From NCBI RefSeq assembly GCF_023283925.1, contig NZ_JAKIKX010000003.1, positions 124,001-188,000 of the forward strand: a DNA stretch of 64,000 nt, read 5' to 3'. Numbering within the stretch: the first letter of the stretch is position 1; the number at the start of each line of letters is the position of its first letter. This stretch comes from Shewanella marisflavi (GTDB lineage: Bacteria > Pseudomonadota > Gammaproteobacteria > Enterobacterales > Shewanellaceae). Below are positions 8,963 through 17,914 of this stretch, in pieces. The position numbers and the translations under genes were made by a program. The notes beneath the pieces are model-generated. The model was not told the DNA's origin, made no database searches, and saw nothing but the letters and a program-made list of their open reading frames with translations.

Positions 8963-9025
8963 TGGCTTACCTTAGAGTGCTATGGCTCTCTCTGATAAGG
9001 CGGCGTAGGCGCCGCCCTGTGTTGT

Positions 9026-9670
9026 TTATAGCTGCGCTGGCCAATATTGGCGAATATCGCTCAAGGGGCGATAGAGGGTCAGGCTAACGTCTGTGTCGCC
9101 ACCCTCATAGACCTCGACTTCGACGGCGCGGGTTTCATCTTCGTCCAGTAGTAGATAGCTCTCGAAGGGTTCGCCCGATGTGTGTCCCTCATCTTGAGGT
9201 GGACGCATACCGCGATAATCGGCTCGGTGGAAGTAGCCAAACTGGGCAAAATTAATCTGATGATAGCGCTCGCTAAGCCAGCCCGTGAGGCTAGATGGAG
9301 TCTCTTTAACCTCGAGTTCGGCGTGACAATCCTCTTCGAAGATCTCGCTAAAGGCGTCTAGATCGAAGATCTGCTCCACCTGGCTGCGGGGCAGTTTGAT
9401 CGAGAAGGCCAGATAGGTTTCGTCGTCTTCATCTAATGAGAGACAGAGAGTGTCGCTGCCGTGTCCCTTGAGTACCCATTCGCAGATCTGTTTGCGCTGA
9501 TATTCGTAGGTGTTGACGCCTTCGACCCTCAGCTGTTGACCGCGCAGTTGCTCGGGCAGGGCGAAGCTGTCATCCAGGCTGATAATATCGCCTTTTTGTA
9601 AATGATTCGGGTGATCGAGCTGGCGTTTTGGCGCCTCTTTCTTACCAAAAAGCCCTTTTAAAAACCCCAT
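9026..9670 (-). CDS. YjfK-like / DUF4178-like protein of the PspA cluster
   Basis: 214 residues, soluble and very acidic. It opens with MGFLKGLFGKK, an amphipathic basic start that could touch the membrane, followed by beta-rich sequence (KGDIISLDD, RVEGVNTYEYQ, LCLSLDEDDETYLAFSI). The pattern resembles DUF4178 or DUF2491 (YjfK) proteins found beside PspA; I cannot separate these two by eye. The start at 9670 is preferred over one at 9706 because GAGGT precedes it at good spacing. A terminator separates it from pspA upstream, so it probably has its own promoter in 9671-9850. Confidence 0.7.
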   Translation of the reverse strand: MGFLKGLFGKKEAPKRQLDHPNHLQKGDIISLDDSFALPEQLRGQQLRVEGVNTYEYQRKQICEWVLKGHGSDTLCLSLDEDDETYLAFSIKLPRSQVEQIFDLDAFSEIFEEDCHAELEVKETPSSLTGWLSERYHQINFAQFGYFHRADYRGMRPPQDEGHTSGEPFESYLLLDEDETRAVEVEVYEGGDTDVSLTLYRPLSDIRQYWPAQL

Positions 9671-9850
9671 TTGCGACCTCGTGCGATGAATAATGGTGAG
9701 TACCAATCGTAATCAATAATTGATCTTTCTAGCTTGTTAAAACGTTCGATAACTGGGTTGCTTTTTTGATTGTAAAATAACGCGTTATCAATAAGTCCTG
9801 CCTTGTTCTCAAGCGTTTTATTTCTGATCACTTACATACTGTTATAGGTA

Positions 9851-9882
9851 TAAAAGCACCTTGGGCAAAGCCGCAAGGTGCT
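9851..9882 (-). terminator. Rho-independent terminator after pspA
   Basis: Stem AGCACCTTG/CAAGGTGCT (9855-9863 with 9874-9882), 10-base loop, followed on the minus strand by a T run (9851-9854 region). It lies 20 bases past the pspA stop, so the DUF2170-pspA message can end here. Confidence 0.75.
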
Positions 9883-9902
9883 ATTGGTTGATTTAGCAGG
9901 TG

Positions 9903-10589
9903 TTATTTACGTGCTTTGAGGCGATCCAATACCGCATTGGCGTTGGACTTCTGCTCGCCGATGCCAGCCTCGGCGAGTTTGGCCTGTAGCGACTTGTCGC
10001 TGTTCTCGTCGGCCAGGGTTTCGGCGGCCTTGAGACGGTCATCGAACTGCTGCTGGCGAGCCTTGATACGCTCTAAAGAGTCTTTGGCGTTGAGCAACTT
10101 AGAGTTGCTGCTGGCAAAAGAGTCTGTGATCGTCGCCGTGGCTTTCTGCACGCTTTCAGTGGTCTTGACCATGCTGAGCTGGCGTTGGTAATCGGCCAAC
10201 TGACGCTCTGTCTTACGCACCAGATCTTTCAAACGAGCCGCGTGGGCGCTAAAGCTGTCATTGGCGCTTTGCTGTTCGGCCAGTTCTTGATCTAACTGGG
10301 CGATCTTCTCGGCAACTTCCAGTGCCAAGGCTTCGTTTTCTTTCTCGAGCGCTTGAGTGGCATAGCCTTCATGTTCGGCGATGGCGCGCTTAAGGCGATC
10401 CACCTCACGGCTGGCTTGCATCTCTTTGGCCATGACGTCGGTCAGCTCGCGCTTGGCCTTAGTCAGGTGTTTCTCGGCGTCACGGATCTCCTGTTCGAAG
10501 ATGCGTGTTGAGTTGGCGTCGACAATGCTCTGGCCAACTTCGGTGGCACCACCGCGAAATGCGGTGAGGATCTTGTTCAGTATGCCCAT
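9903..10589 (-). CDS. PspA/IM30 family membrane-remodelling protein (YjfJ-like)
   Basis: 228 residues, the typical PspA length. It starts with the amphipathic helix MGILNKILTAFRGG that binds stressed membranes, then long coiled coils (about 25-190) rich in Ala, Glu, Lys and Gln. This family forms ESCRT-III-like oligomers on the cytoplasmic face of the inner membrane. No pspF, pspB or pspC is nearby; the neighbours (DUF2170, DUF350, polyamine synthase) match the E. coli yjf cluster instead. A strong ribosome site (AGAGGAG) precedes the ATG. It follows the DUF2170 gene by 70 bases and probably shares the palindrome-controlled promoter at 11087-11135. Confidence 0.9.
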   Translation of the reverse strand: MGILNKILTAFRGGATEVGQSIVDANSTRIFEQEIRDAEKHLTKAKRELTDVMAKEMQASREVDRLKRAIAEHEGYATQALEKENEALALEVAEKIAQLDQELAEQQSANDSFSAHAARLKDLVRKTERQLADYQRQLSMVKTTESVQKATATITDSFASSNSKLLNAKDSLERIKARQQQFDDRLKAAETLADENSDKSLQAKLAEAGIGEQKSNANAVLDRLKARK

Positions 10590-10659
10590 AATATGACTCC
10601 TCTTGGGGTAACGGCACGGCTCTTGATGAGGGCCATTACATGACTAAATTGGTTCGCGG

Positions 10660-11073
10660 TTACTTTAAGAAATCGGCGAGTTCGTCGATCACTTCCAGGC
10701 AGTTGTCGGATAAAACTGACAGTTCCTGCTCTATCTCTAACATGCTCGATTGCACAGACAAGGCGCCATAGACCACATATTTATCGTCGACCTTAGCAAA
10801 GGAGGACAGTGGCATAGGGATGTTAAGTTCGAGCATGGTTTCAAACATCTCGCTGCGACGTTCTTGCTTAACTTCGTCTTCGCCCCATAGGTAGCTGATG
10901 CATAGGATTTGGTTGTCCGTTACCGATACAAACACAGGGATCTCTTCGCGCCCCACAATGTTGACTTGCAGTACTTCGACGTCACCATCTATGGGGTAGC
11001 AATCGAACTGAAAGCCTGTGTGGCTATTGTCGCCAAGTTCATTGAGATGGTTGGCAATGTTGTGAATGTTCAT
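10660..11073 (-). CDS. DUF2170 family protein (YjfI-like)
   Basis: 137 residues, cytoplasmic. The C-terminal part (PMPLSSFAKVDDKYVVYGALS and the following LSDNCLEVIDELADF) matches what I know of E. coli YjfI. Function is unknown; YjfI genes precede pspA-like yjfJ. The frame stays open to 11163 but the start at 11073 is chosen: AGAGG lies at good spacing, and the upstream candidate at 11091 falls inside an operator at the expected transcription start. It is the first gene of a DUF2170-pspA unit. Confidence 0.82.
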   Translation of the reverse strand: MNIHNIANHLNELGDNSHTGFQFDCYPIDGDVEVLQVNIVGREEIPVFVSVTDNQILCISYLWGEDEVKQERRSEMFETMLELNIPMPLSSFAKVDDKYVVYGALSVQSSMLEIEQELSVLSDNCLEVIDELADFLK

Positions 11074-11086
11074 ATTTATCCTCTTT

Positions 11087-11135
11087 GACATATTATGTCT
11101 GCGATTAAAGATAGCACTGCGACATAATATGTCAA
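11087..11135 (-). promoter_or_regulatory. Promoter of DUF2170-pspA with two palindromic operators
   Basis: Minus-strand promoter: -35 TTGACA (11130-11135), 16-base spacer, -10 TATCTT (11108-11113), start expected near 11101. The palindrome GACATAATATGTC at 11121-11133 covers most of the -35 and runs into the spacer; a second copy, GACATATTATGTC (11087-11099), lies at about +2 to +14. A protein bound to both would block the promoter. A third copy with the same -35 geometry lies at 14982-14994. Confidence 0.7.
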
Positions 11136-11162
11136 GCGCTATTTTCCCGTTCCATTTTTCCA

Positions 11163-12890
11163 TCAGTTTAGGGTTAGGTTTTCACTCTCAGACCAGGCAC
11201 GCTGATGGTAACGATACAGGTGCATGGAGCCGATATCGTTGACTTTCACCTTATCTGCATCGTCATAATAATTCTTAGGAAACTCAAAGGCTGCCTTGAT
11301 AAGCCCAGGTGTAAGCCAGGGATCGTCTACGGGCAGTTGCGTCATGCGCGACAGCCTCTGCCTGGCATCTTGGCCCTTTATTGTGCCCAGGCTCCATCCC
11401 CATTCGCCAAAGCTTGGCACATTATGATGATACTGCTGCACCTTGAAGCCTGCTGCCTCCAGTGTCTTACCCACTGAAATAAAGGCCCGCGGCGCATGGT
11501 AGGGGGAGGTCGATTGCACTGAGATCGCCCCGTCGGCGCTTAGCAGCTCTTTGAGTTTGCGATAGAAGAGATCCGAATAGAGCTTATTGAGATCGGGATG
11601 GCTGGGATCGGGCAGATCCACGATAATGGCGTCATACTTTTCGCCGCGCCCGATCAGCCTGTCCGCACCGTTAAAGGCATCGTCTATCAGTACTTCGACG
11701 CGCTGATCCTCGAAGGCGTTACCGTTCAGTTGCAGCAGGGCGTTTGAAAGCCGCTCAGGCATCTCTGGGTCGCCCTCTTTAAAGAGCTTTACCAGATCGG
11801 CGTCAAGATCCATCAGGGTCACCTGTTTGGGCTGCCACTCGAGCACCTGTCTTAGGCCCAAACCATCGCCACCGCCTATGATCAACACCTTGTCATGACG
11901 CGCGCTTGCGGCCAGCGTCGGATGAACCAGGAAGGCGTGGTAGATATGTTCATCCTGGCTGGAAAACTGCAGGCGGCCATTGATATAGAGGGAGTAGACG
12001 GGCGGCAGGTGATTACCCCGCAAACGCTCGGTAAAGGTTAGCTGCTGAAAACGGGTCGCCTTAGCGTAGACCACCTTATCCTTGTAGAGCAGGTTGTTGA
12101 ACGCCTGATCCCATTTGGGGCCATGAATGGCTAGCACTAACAAGATGCCAGTGGCCATCAGATGCCCGACGAGTAAAAGTTTGGCAAAGCGGATCTTAGA
12201 CCAGAAGCGCCAGATAAACAGAAAACCGGCCAGCAAATTAAAGCTGGCGGTGAGCGCCGCAGCCAGCTGGATATCCAGTGCTAGCATGAAGAGTACCCAA
12301 ATCGCCGCGCCCACACCGGCGCCGATATAGTCTGCGCCGTAGATGGTGCCCGCGTTGTGCAGCAGGTGTTCGTCACACAAGGACTGTCGCACTCTAGCGA
12401 TAAGTGGGATCTCCATGCCTATCATCAGGCCCAGCAGTACCCCCCAGACGTAGGGCAGGTACTCACTCAGTTTCTGCAAGGTGCCGATGAAGCCCCCTTG
12501 AGGCAGCTGATCAGGCGGCAAACCTATGGTGTTTGCGATGATGATAGGTAGTTGCTGGCCGAAACCTATGACGGCGGCGGTAATGAGAATCGCCAGGGCG
12601 CCACACAGGGCTACGCTGAGTTCAAGCATCGCAAAGCCAGTGAAGGCGCAGCGGATCTTGCGCGCCGCGAAGGCCCCTATGCCCATGGAGACGATCATCA
12701 GGCCAATCATGGTGTAGATGGCGGCTTCTAATGCCCCTAATATGCGCCCGGCATAATGGGAGAGCAGATATTCGTAGATAAGGCCGCAGCCAGCCAGCAC
12801 CGCCATGATCCCCAACAGCAGGAGATCATCGAACCAGCTTAATGATTTAACGCCTGCAGGTGCAGGCGTTGTAGTGTTTGTCGATTGCAT
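11163..12890 (-). CDS. Membrane-anchored polyamine aminopropyltransferase (spermidine synthase-like)
   Basis: 575 residues. The N-terminal part (about 20-250) holds roughly seven hydrophobic helices. The C-terminal part is a spermidine-synthase-type Rossmann domain: VLIIGGGDGLGLRQ (about 335) binds the decarboxylated-SAM cofactor, VTLMDLDADLV carries an acidic ribose-binding residue, and IIVDLPDPSHPD holds the acidic active-site residue. Cytosolic SpeE lacks the membrane part. The product is probably an aminopropylated polyamine, but the acceptor is unknown. The gene sits 14 bases behind the DUF350 gene and its stop lies just before the DUF2170 promoter. Confidence 0.88.
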   Translation of the reverse strand: MQSTNTTTPAPAGVKSLSWFDDLLLLGIMAVLAGCGLIYEYLLSHYAGRILGALEAAIYTMIGLMIVSMGIGAFAARKIRCAFTGFAMLELSVALCGALAILITAAVIGFGQQLPIIIANTIGLPPDQLPQGGFIGTLQKLSEYLPYVWGVLLGLMIGMEIPLIARVRQSLCDEHLLHNAGTIYGADYIGAGVGAAIWVLFMLALDIQLAAALTASFNLLAGFLFIWRFWSKIRFAKLLLVGHLMATGILLVLAIHGPKWDQAFNNLLYKDKVVYAKATRFQQLTFTERLRGNHLPPVYSLYINGRLQFSSQDEHIYHAFLVHPTLAASARHDKVLIIGGGDGLGLRQVLEWQPKQVTLMDLDADLVKLFKEGDPEMPERLSNALLQLNGNAFEDQRVEVLIDDAFNGADRLIGRGEKYDAIIVDLPDPSHPDLNKLYSDLFYRKLKELLSADGAISVQSTSPYHAPRAFISVGKTLEAAGFKVQQYHHNVPSFGEWGWSLGTIKGQDARQRLSRMTQLPVDDPWLTPGLIKAAFEFPKNYYDDADKVKVNDIGSMHLYRYHQRAWSESENLTLN

Positions 12891-12904
12891 TAAGCGTTTG
12901 GCTC

Positions 12905-13804
12905 TTAGGCCATTAGGCTGGTGAGGATCAGGGCGATGGCGATACAGATTGCAAGCTCGACGGTGGCGATCCCCACGTTGTGCTGCTGCTCGACCTCATC
13001 TTCAAGATTAATATTGGCCAGCACGAGTTTTTTCACTAAGGCCAGCAGTAGCGAAAGGGCGACCAGCATGATCACCGAGAAGGTTAGCCAGCCGATGATG
13101 TTGGTGACATAGGCCGTCGGCATAAAGACGATAAAGTGACTGGCTGCATTGAAACTTAGTGCCATGGCGAGCATATAGCCGCTGTGGCGAATGGCCAGTG
13201 CCGTATGCCCCTTGGCCAAAGCTGTCTGCATAGAGGTGTCACCATGGCGCTTGGCAAAGCTGCGCTCGCGCAGGCGAGTGAGTAGCACTAACATCAGCTG
13301 CGAGATAGCAAAAGCGCTGAAGATGGCGATAAAGGTGTCCAGGGTGAGATCTTCGGCCCATAGCAGCACAGAGCGAATAATGATGGCGGTGGCAATGGCG
13401 GCGGTGGCATCGACGATGGCGACCGAGATATTGCCCTTTAAGATCATAGCGTTTTTATCAATTTCGTTCAGCGCCACCTTGTCATGCAGGAAACGGCCTA
13501 GCTTAATAAGCATAAGGCCGAAGATGCCATAGGCACTCATGCCGATGGCTTCCATCATGTAGGACTGAGCCGCTTCACCTGTGATTGCCCCCGTGAGCAC
13601 AATCCCCAGGCCAGCCACTGCGCCAGCGGTACTGATACCGAAGGCAAAATTGTCGCGCTCGGACAGTTCATGGGTGCTGTTGACTTTAATGGTCCAGCCT
13701 TGCATATAACGCATGGCGGTGAGCAAGATGATGGCGATGGTCAGATCGATGGCCAAGATGATCGCCAGTTCCTGGGTCAGGCCGTAGTGTTGAAAAAATG
13801 TCAT
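12905..13804 (-). CDS. Tandem DUF350 membrane protein (YjfL-like, duplicated)
   Basis: 299 residues with about eight hydrophobic helices in two similar halves (about 1-145 and 155-299). Each half matches the plan of the DUF350 family; E. coli YjfL is about one half this length, so this is a fused duplication. No enzymatic residues are obvious. DUF350 genes recur beside PspA-type and glutathionylspermidine or spermidine synthase genes, and here it is sandwiched between a lipoprotein gene (11 bases upstream) and the aminopropyltransferase gene (14 bases downstream). An inner-membrane role in the same process is likely; the molecular function is unknown. Confidence 0.85.
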   Translation of the reverse strand: MTFFQHYGLTQELAIILAIDLTIAIILLTAMRYMQGWTIKVNSTHELSERDNFAFGISTAGAVAGLGIVLTGAITGEAAQSYMMEAIGMSAYGIFGLMLIKLGRFLHDKVALNEIDKNAMILKGNISVAIVDATAAIATAIIIRSVLLWAEDLTLDTFIAIFSAFAISQLMLVLLTRLRERSFAKRHGDTSMQTALAKGHTALAIRHSGYMLAMALSFNAASHFIVFMPTAYVTNIIGWLTFSVIMLVALSLLLALVKKLVLANINLEDEVEQQHNVGIATVELAICIAIALILTSLMA

Positions 13805-13815
13805 CTTAATATCCT

Positions 13816-14772
13816 TTATTTGCCCCGACGAACACCGCGCGTCGTACGACTGCTGGAGTTTCTGAAGTTACTGTTCTTAGAGTAGTTTGAGCGGAACTTA
13901 CTGCCGCCACTTGCCCGTCCTGCCGTGCTTGCCTTAGGCGTAGAGGTACTCTGACGCGACAAGCTGGTGGAACCTGAGCGAGACTTGGCATAGGGGCTGT
14001 CGAATTGCTTTCCCTGACGGTTGAACTGCTTCTTAGTGCGCTCATAAGTCTGGTTCTGTGCACTGGCCTGTTTGGGTGAGGTGTAACGATAGCGACCGAC
14101 GTCATTGTAGTAGCTGTAGTTACGGCGGCTCGACCATCTGTCGTAGTAGACGGGGCCGCGCATCAAGTTGGAAAACATGGAGTACATGCCGTACCAGGCC
14201 CAGAATGACATGCCGTTGCTACCGGTTTGCCAGCTACCATAGGCTGGGTTTCCCACCAGTTGACTGCCTGCGCCAAAGTCTTCGCCGCCGTTGGCGAGAA
14301 TATCAGCCTCTCGGCTGATGGCATTTACCCTGGCTAAGGCGCCACCTGACATGTCGGCCACTACATTGACCGGATCAGACAGCATATCGTTAAACAGGCT
14401 AGGGTCGGCGGCCTGATAGAGGTTTTCCGCCTCGGCTAGCTGCTGATCCAGATCGACAAAGTTGCTCTCATTACCTAGCTCCTGCAGACGCCGTTTGAGC
14501 GAGCTGTACATAGGCCCTTGGCTGCTGGCGTCTTTGGAGAGCTCCTGCAACAGAGGTGCTACATCGGGCTTTTGCGAGGCAAGAATATCGGCGTACTGCT
14601 TGAGCAGGTTGGCGTTGCGCAGCTCACCGCCGTCGAGCATCTGGCCTAAGTTGTCGACCCTTGCTTGGGCGAGCTGCTGAAACTTGGCGATCTTCTCTGG
14701 CCTGTCGTCGCCACATCCGGTCAAGGCAAAGACCAGGGTCAGCGCGAGAACACGCATTAGCATCACTGCCAT
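13816..14772 (-). CDS. Lipoprotein of unknown function, first gene of the PspA cluster
   Basis: 318 residues. The lipobox LTGC (Cys about residue 20) marks a lipoprotein. A helical part (about 25-135) is followed by a segment rich in Gly, Trp, Tyr and Met (WQTGSNGMSFWAWYGMYSMF, about 182-201), and a low-complexity tail rich in Ser, Arg, Asn, Lys and Thr ending in RGVRRGK. I do not recognise the family. The tail is strongly basic and could contact anionic surface or nucleic acid, which is speculation. It leads the lipoprotein-DUF350-synthase unit and diverges from glnE. Confidence 0.75.
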   Translation of the reverse strand: MAVMLMRVLALTLVFALTGCGDDRPEKIAKFQQLAQARVDNLGQMLDGGELRNANLLKQYADILASQKPDVAPLLQELSKDASSQGPMYSSLKRRLQELGNESNFVDLDQQLAEAENLYQAADPSLFNDMLSDPVNVVADMSGGALARVNAISREADILANGGEDFGAGSQLVGNPAYGSWQTGSNGMSFWAWYGMYSMFSNLMRGPVYYDRWSSRRNYSYYNDVGRYRYTSPKQASAQNQTYERTKKQFNRQGKQFDSPYAKSRSGSTSLSRQSTSTPKASTAGRASGGSKFRSNYSKNSNFRNSSSRTTRGVRRGK

Positions 14773-14800
14773 GTTTTCTCCATAAAATTAGTTAAGATTG

Positions 14801-14825
14801 AGACTGATAAATGAGTGATCAGTCT
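14801..14825. repeat. Perfect inverted repeat in the leader of the lipoprotein gene
   Basis: Arms AGACTGAT (14801-14808) and ATCAGTCT (14818-14825) with a 9-base loop, 29 bases before the ATG at 14772. In RNA it would form a hairpin in the 5' leader; in DNA it could be a protein site. No T run follows. Confidence 0.5.
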
Positions 14826-14967
14826 GCGACTTCCTTGCATAATATAGCGGTAACCTGAGTTATAGTAACCTGTAGGGCAAGATAAAAAGCCATCTTTAAT
14901 ACCCCCAAGTAATATTGATGACAATTTTATGCCAAGATGATTACCGCTTAGTTGCATTGACACCTTA

Positions 14968-14996
14968 TCTATATCATCGATGACATAATATGTCGA
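14968..14996 (-). promoter_or_regulatory. Promoter and operator for the lipoprotein-DUF350-synthase unit
   Basis: The palindrome GACATAATATGTC (14982-14994) is the third copy in the cluster. On the minus strand a -35-like TCGACA (14991-14996) overlaps it exactly as TTGACA does at 11130-11135; after a 17-base spacer comes a TATAGA -10 (14968-14973). A second possible minus promoter (TTGTCA at 14919-14924, 17-base spacer, TATTAA at 14896-14901) lies downstream. The operator is also only 31 bases before glnE, so it could affect that gene as well. Confidence 0.6.
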
Positions 14997-15025
14997 CCGT
15001 TTAAGGCTGAAGGATTTTTCTGGCG

Positions 15026-17914
15026 ATGGAAAACATGAGTGAGCAAGCGTTACCCCATGAAGTCAATCAGGTTGCCGAGCAGCATTGGCAGCGCCTCGTC
15101 GAGTCCTGGCCGGATATTTCCGAACAGCTGACCCCGGAGCAGACCCGTGAGCTGAGAACCATTTTTGGTCTTAGCGATTTTGTCGCCGAGCAGCTATGCC
15201 GTCATCCCAACTGGATTGTTAGCCTGTTCGAGGGACAATTAGCCGATGTCGCCCGCGATTGCTTCAGCACAGAGCTGCATTCTATCTTGGCTGGCGCCGA
15301 AGATGAGGAGCAGGTTAAGGCGATACTCAGGCGATACCGCAATCGCCAGATGGTGCGTCTCGCCTGGCGGGACTTTTTGGGCTATGCCGAACTCAACGAT
15401 TCTTTATTGGATCTCTCTGCGCTGGCTGAGGCCCTTATCATCGCCGCTCGCGACTGGCTCTATGGCCAGATGTGCAAGCAGTATGGCACTCCCTGTGATA
15501 GTGAGGGGAACCCTCAGCCGCTGATGATCTTAGGCATGGGTAAGCTGGGTGGCCGTGAGCTTAATTTTTCTTCAGATATTGACCTTATCTTTACTTTTCC
15601 CGAACACGGCGAGACCCAAGGTGGGCGTCGCAGCCAAGACAATCAGCAGTTCTTTATTCGTATGGGGCAACGTCTGGTCAACCTGCTCAATCAGGTCACA
15701 GTCGATGGCTTTGTTTACCGGGTCGACATGCGTCTTCGTCCCTACGGCGAAAGTGGTCCCTTGGTGGTGAGTTTTAGTGGCCTGGAAGATTATTATCAGG
15801 AGCAGGGCCGGGACTGGGAGCGTTACGCCATGGTCAAGGCCCGCGCATTGGGCCCCTGGAGCGCTTTTAGTGATGAGCTGCATGACATGCTGCGTCCCTT
15901 TGTGTACCGCCGCTATATCGATTTTTCTGCTATCGAATCCCTGCGTAAGATGAAACAGCTGATCACTCAGGAGGTCAGACGCCGTCGTCTAACCGACAAT
16001 ATTAAACTCGGGGCGGGTGGCATACGCGAGGTCGAATTCGTGGTGCAGAGTTTTCAGTTGATCCGTGGTGGTCGTGAACCGGCGCTGCGCCAACAGAGTC
16101 TGTTTGGCGCCATCGATACGCTTTATAAGCTGGGGCAACTGGAATATCTGGCGGTGGATGAGCTGAAACAAAGCTATCTCATGCTGCGACGGGTAGAAAA
16201 CCTGCTGCAAGCCATAGGGGATCAACAGACCCAGACCCTGCCGCAAAACTTGCTGGATTGGCAGCGCCTCTGCTATGCCCTAGGTATGGCGAGTGAGGCC
16301 GAGCTGCGCACCCATATTGAGGCGGCGATGGCGAAGATCCATCGCTACTTCAAGGAGACAGTGGGAGGCCAGGAGAGCGATGAGGTGGCCGAGTTGTGGA
16401 CGGCTCAGCTATGGAGCTTGTTTGATGATGAAGACGCCGAAGCCTTGCTCAAGGAACATGGTGTGGAAGAAGAGGCGCTTTGGCCCGCGCTCAAGTCTTG
16501 GCACGCCACAGTCGCCAAACGCACTATAGGCCCCCGCGGCCGAGAAACCTTAGATAAATTAATGCCCTGGTTGTTGCAGGAACTTATTCTGCTGCCGACA
16601 CCGACTAAGGCCTTTATCCCAGTGACTAAGGTGTTGGATCAGATTTTGACCCGCACCACCTACCTTGAACTCTTGTTTGAAAATCCCGGTGCCCGCCAAC
16701 AGCTGGTGAGTCTCTGTATGGCTAGCCCCTGGATTGGCGAGCAGCTGGCTAAGTTCCCTATGCTGCTGGATGAGTTGATCGATCCGGCCCAGCTTTATGA
16801 CACTACGTCACTTGATGATTATCCCAGCGAGCTGCGTCAATACCTGCTGCGGGTGCCCGAAGAGGATATGGAACAGCAGATGGAGGCATTGCGTCAGTTT
16901 AAGTTGTCACAGCAGCTTAAGATTGCCGCCGCCGATGTAACCGGCGTATTGCCCGTGATGCAGGTGAGCGATCATCTGACCTTCCTTGCCGAGGCGATTA
17001 TCGAGCAGGTGGTTCTCCACGCCTGGCAGCAGGTGAGCAAGCGTCATGGCGTGCCGCCCTATTTGGCTCCTGAGGAGATGGGCTTTGCCGTGATCGGCTA
17101 CGGCAAGGCGGGTGGTTTGGAGCTGGGTTATGGCTCAGATCTGGACTTAGTGTTTCTACACGACTACACCCGTGACAAGTACCCAGAGGCTCTACAGACT
17201 AACGGCGATCGCCCGATAGATATCGGCCACTTCTACCTCAAGCTGGCTCAGCGTATTTTACACCTCTTCTCGACCCGTACCACGTCGGGGGAACTCTACG
17301 AGGTGGATATGCGACTGCGCCCCTCTGGCGCCTCTGGGCTCTTAGTGAGTGAAATTGAATATTTCGGTAGCTATCAGCGTGAAGAGGCCTGGACCTGGGA
17401 GCATCAGGCATTAGTCAGGGCGCGTTTTCTGTTTGGTGATAATCGCCTGGCAGGGCGTTTCAGTGAATTGAGGGCCGATGTGTTGGCCATTGTTCGGGAT
17501 AAGGAACTGCTGGCCAAAGAGGTGCGTGAGATGCGTCAGAAGATGCGCACCCACCTGTTAAAAGTCGATGAGGGCCGTTTCGATCTCAAGCATAGCCCAG
17601 GCGGGATTGCGGATATCGAGTTTATCGCCCAGTATCTGGTGCTGGCCAATACTCATGAGCATCCGGAGTTGGCTATCTGGTCCGATAATGTACGTATTTT
17701 CGAGGTGTTGTCTGAGCTTGAGCTCTTGCCTCACCTTAGCGCGCAACACCTGACTCAGGCCTACTGCTATCTGCGCGATGAAAGCCACAGGTTGACGCTG
17801 GCAGGCGAAGTGGGCCAGCTTTTGGTGGAGCAGGTCGAGGAGCATGCCGATCGTGTGTGTGCGATTTACAGCACCGTCCTAGGCGGCGATGCACCGGATG
17901 CAAGCAGCGAGTAA
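15026..17914 (+). CDS. glnE: Bifunctional glutamine synthetase adenylyltransferase/deadenylase
   Basis: 962 residues, full length for GlnE. It controls glutamine synthetase by adding AMP to it or removing it, in response to PII proteins. The two nucleotidyltransferase units are both visible: [20 protein letters not shown] near residue 170 (deadenylase half) and [20 protein letters not shown] near residue 690 (adenylylase half), each with the paired aspartates of the active site. The ATG at 15026 has an AAGGA 11 bases upstream; an ATG three codons later is an alternative. In E. coli glnE follows ygiF directly, whereas here 7.3 kb separate them. Confidence 0.96.
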   Translation: MENMSEQALPHEVNQVAEQHWQRLVESWPDISEQLTPEQTRELRTIFGLSDFVAEQLCRHPNWIVSLFEGQLADVARDCFSTELHSILAGAEDEEQVKAILRRYRNRQMVRLAWRDFLGYAELNDSLLDLSALAEALIIAARDWLYGQMCKQYGTPCDSEGNPQPLMILGMGKLGGRELNFSSDIDLIFTFPEHGETQGGRRSQDNQQFFIRMGQRLVNLLNQVTVDGFVYRVDMRLRPYGESGPLVVSFSGLEDYYQEQGRDWERYAMVKARALGPWSAFSDELHDMLRPFVYRRYIDFSAIESLRKMKQLITQEVRRRRLTDNIKLGAGGIREVEFVVQSFQLIRGGREPALRQQSLFGAIDTLYKLGQLEYLAVDELKQSYLMLRRVENLLQAIGDQQTQTLPQNLLDWQRLCYALGMASEAELRTHIEAAMAKIHRYFKETVGGQESDEVAELWTAQLWSLFDDEDAEALLKEHGVEEEALWPALKSWHATVAKRTIGPRGRETLDKLMPWLLQELILLPTPTKAFIPVTKVLDQILTRTTYLELLFENPGARQQLVSLCMASPWIGEQLAKFPMLLDELIDPAQLYDTTSLDDYPSELRQYLLRVPEEDMEQQMEALRQFKLSQQLKIAAADVTGVLPVMQVSDHLTFLAEAIIEQVVLHAWQQVSKRHGVPPYLAPEEMGFAVIGYGKAGGLELGYGSDLDLVFLHDYTRDKYPEALQTNGDRPIDIGHFYLKLAQRILHLFSTRTTSGELYEVDMRLRPSGASGLLVSEIEYFGSYQREEAWTWEHQALVRARFLFGDNRLAGRFSELRADVLAIVRDKELLAKEVREMRQKMRTHLLKVDEGRFDLKHSPGGIADIEFIAQYLVLANTHEHPELAIWSDNVRIFEVLSELELLPHLSAQHLTQAYCYLRDESHRLTLAGEVGQLLVEQVEEHADRVCAIYSTVLGGDAPDASSE

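Noticed and set aside
8630-14772. Classical psp operon (pspFABC)
   Set aside because: No PspF, PspB or PspC sequence is present; neighbours match the yjf-type cluster.
14763-14963. 66-codon minus-strand frame in the leader of the lipoprotein gene
   Set aside because: Overlaps the real start, has no ribosome site and no coding-like pattern; more likely leader RNA.
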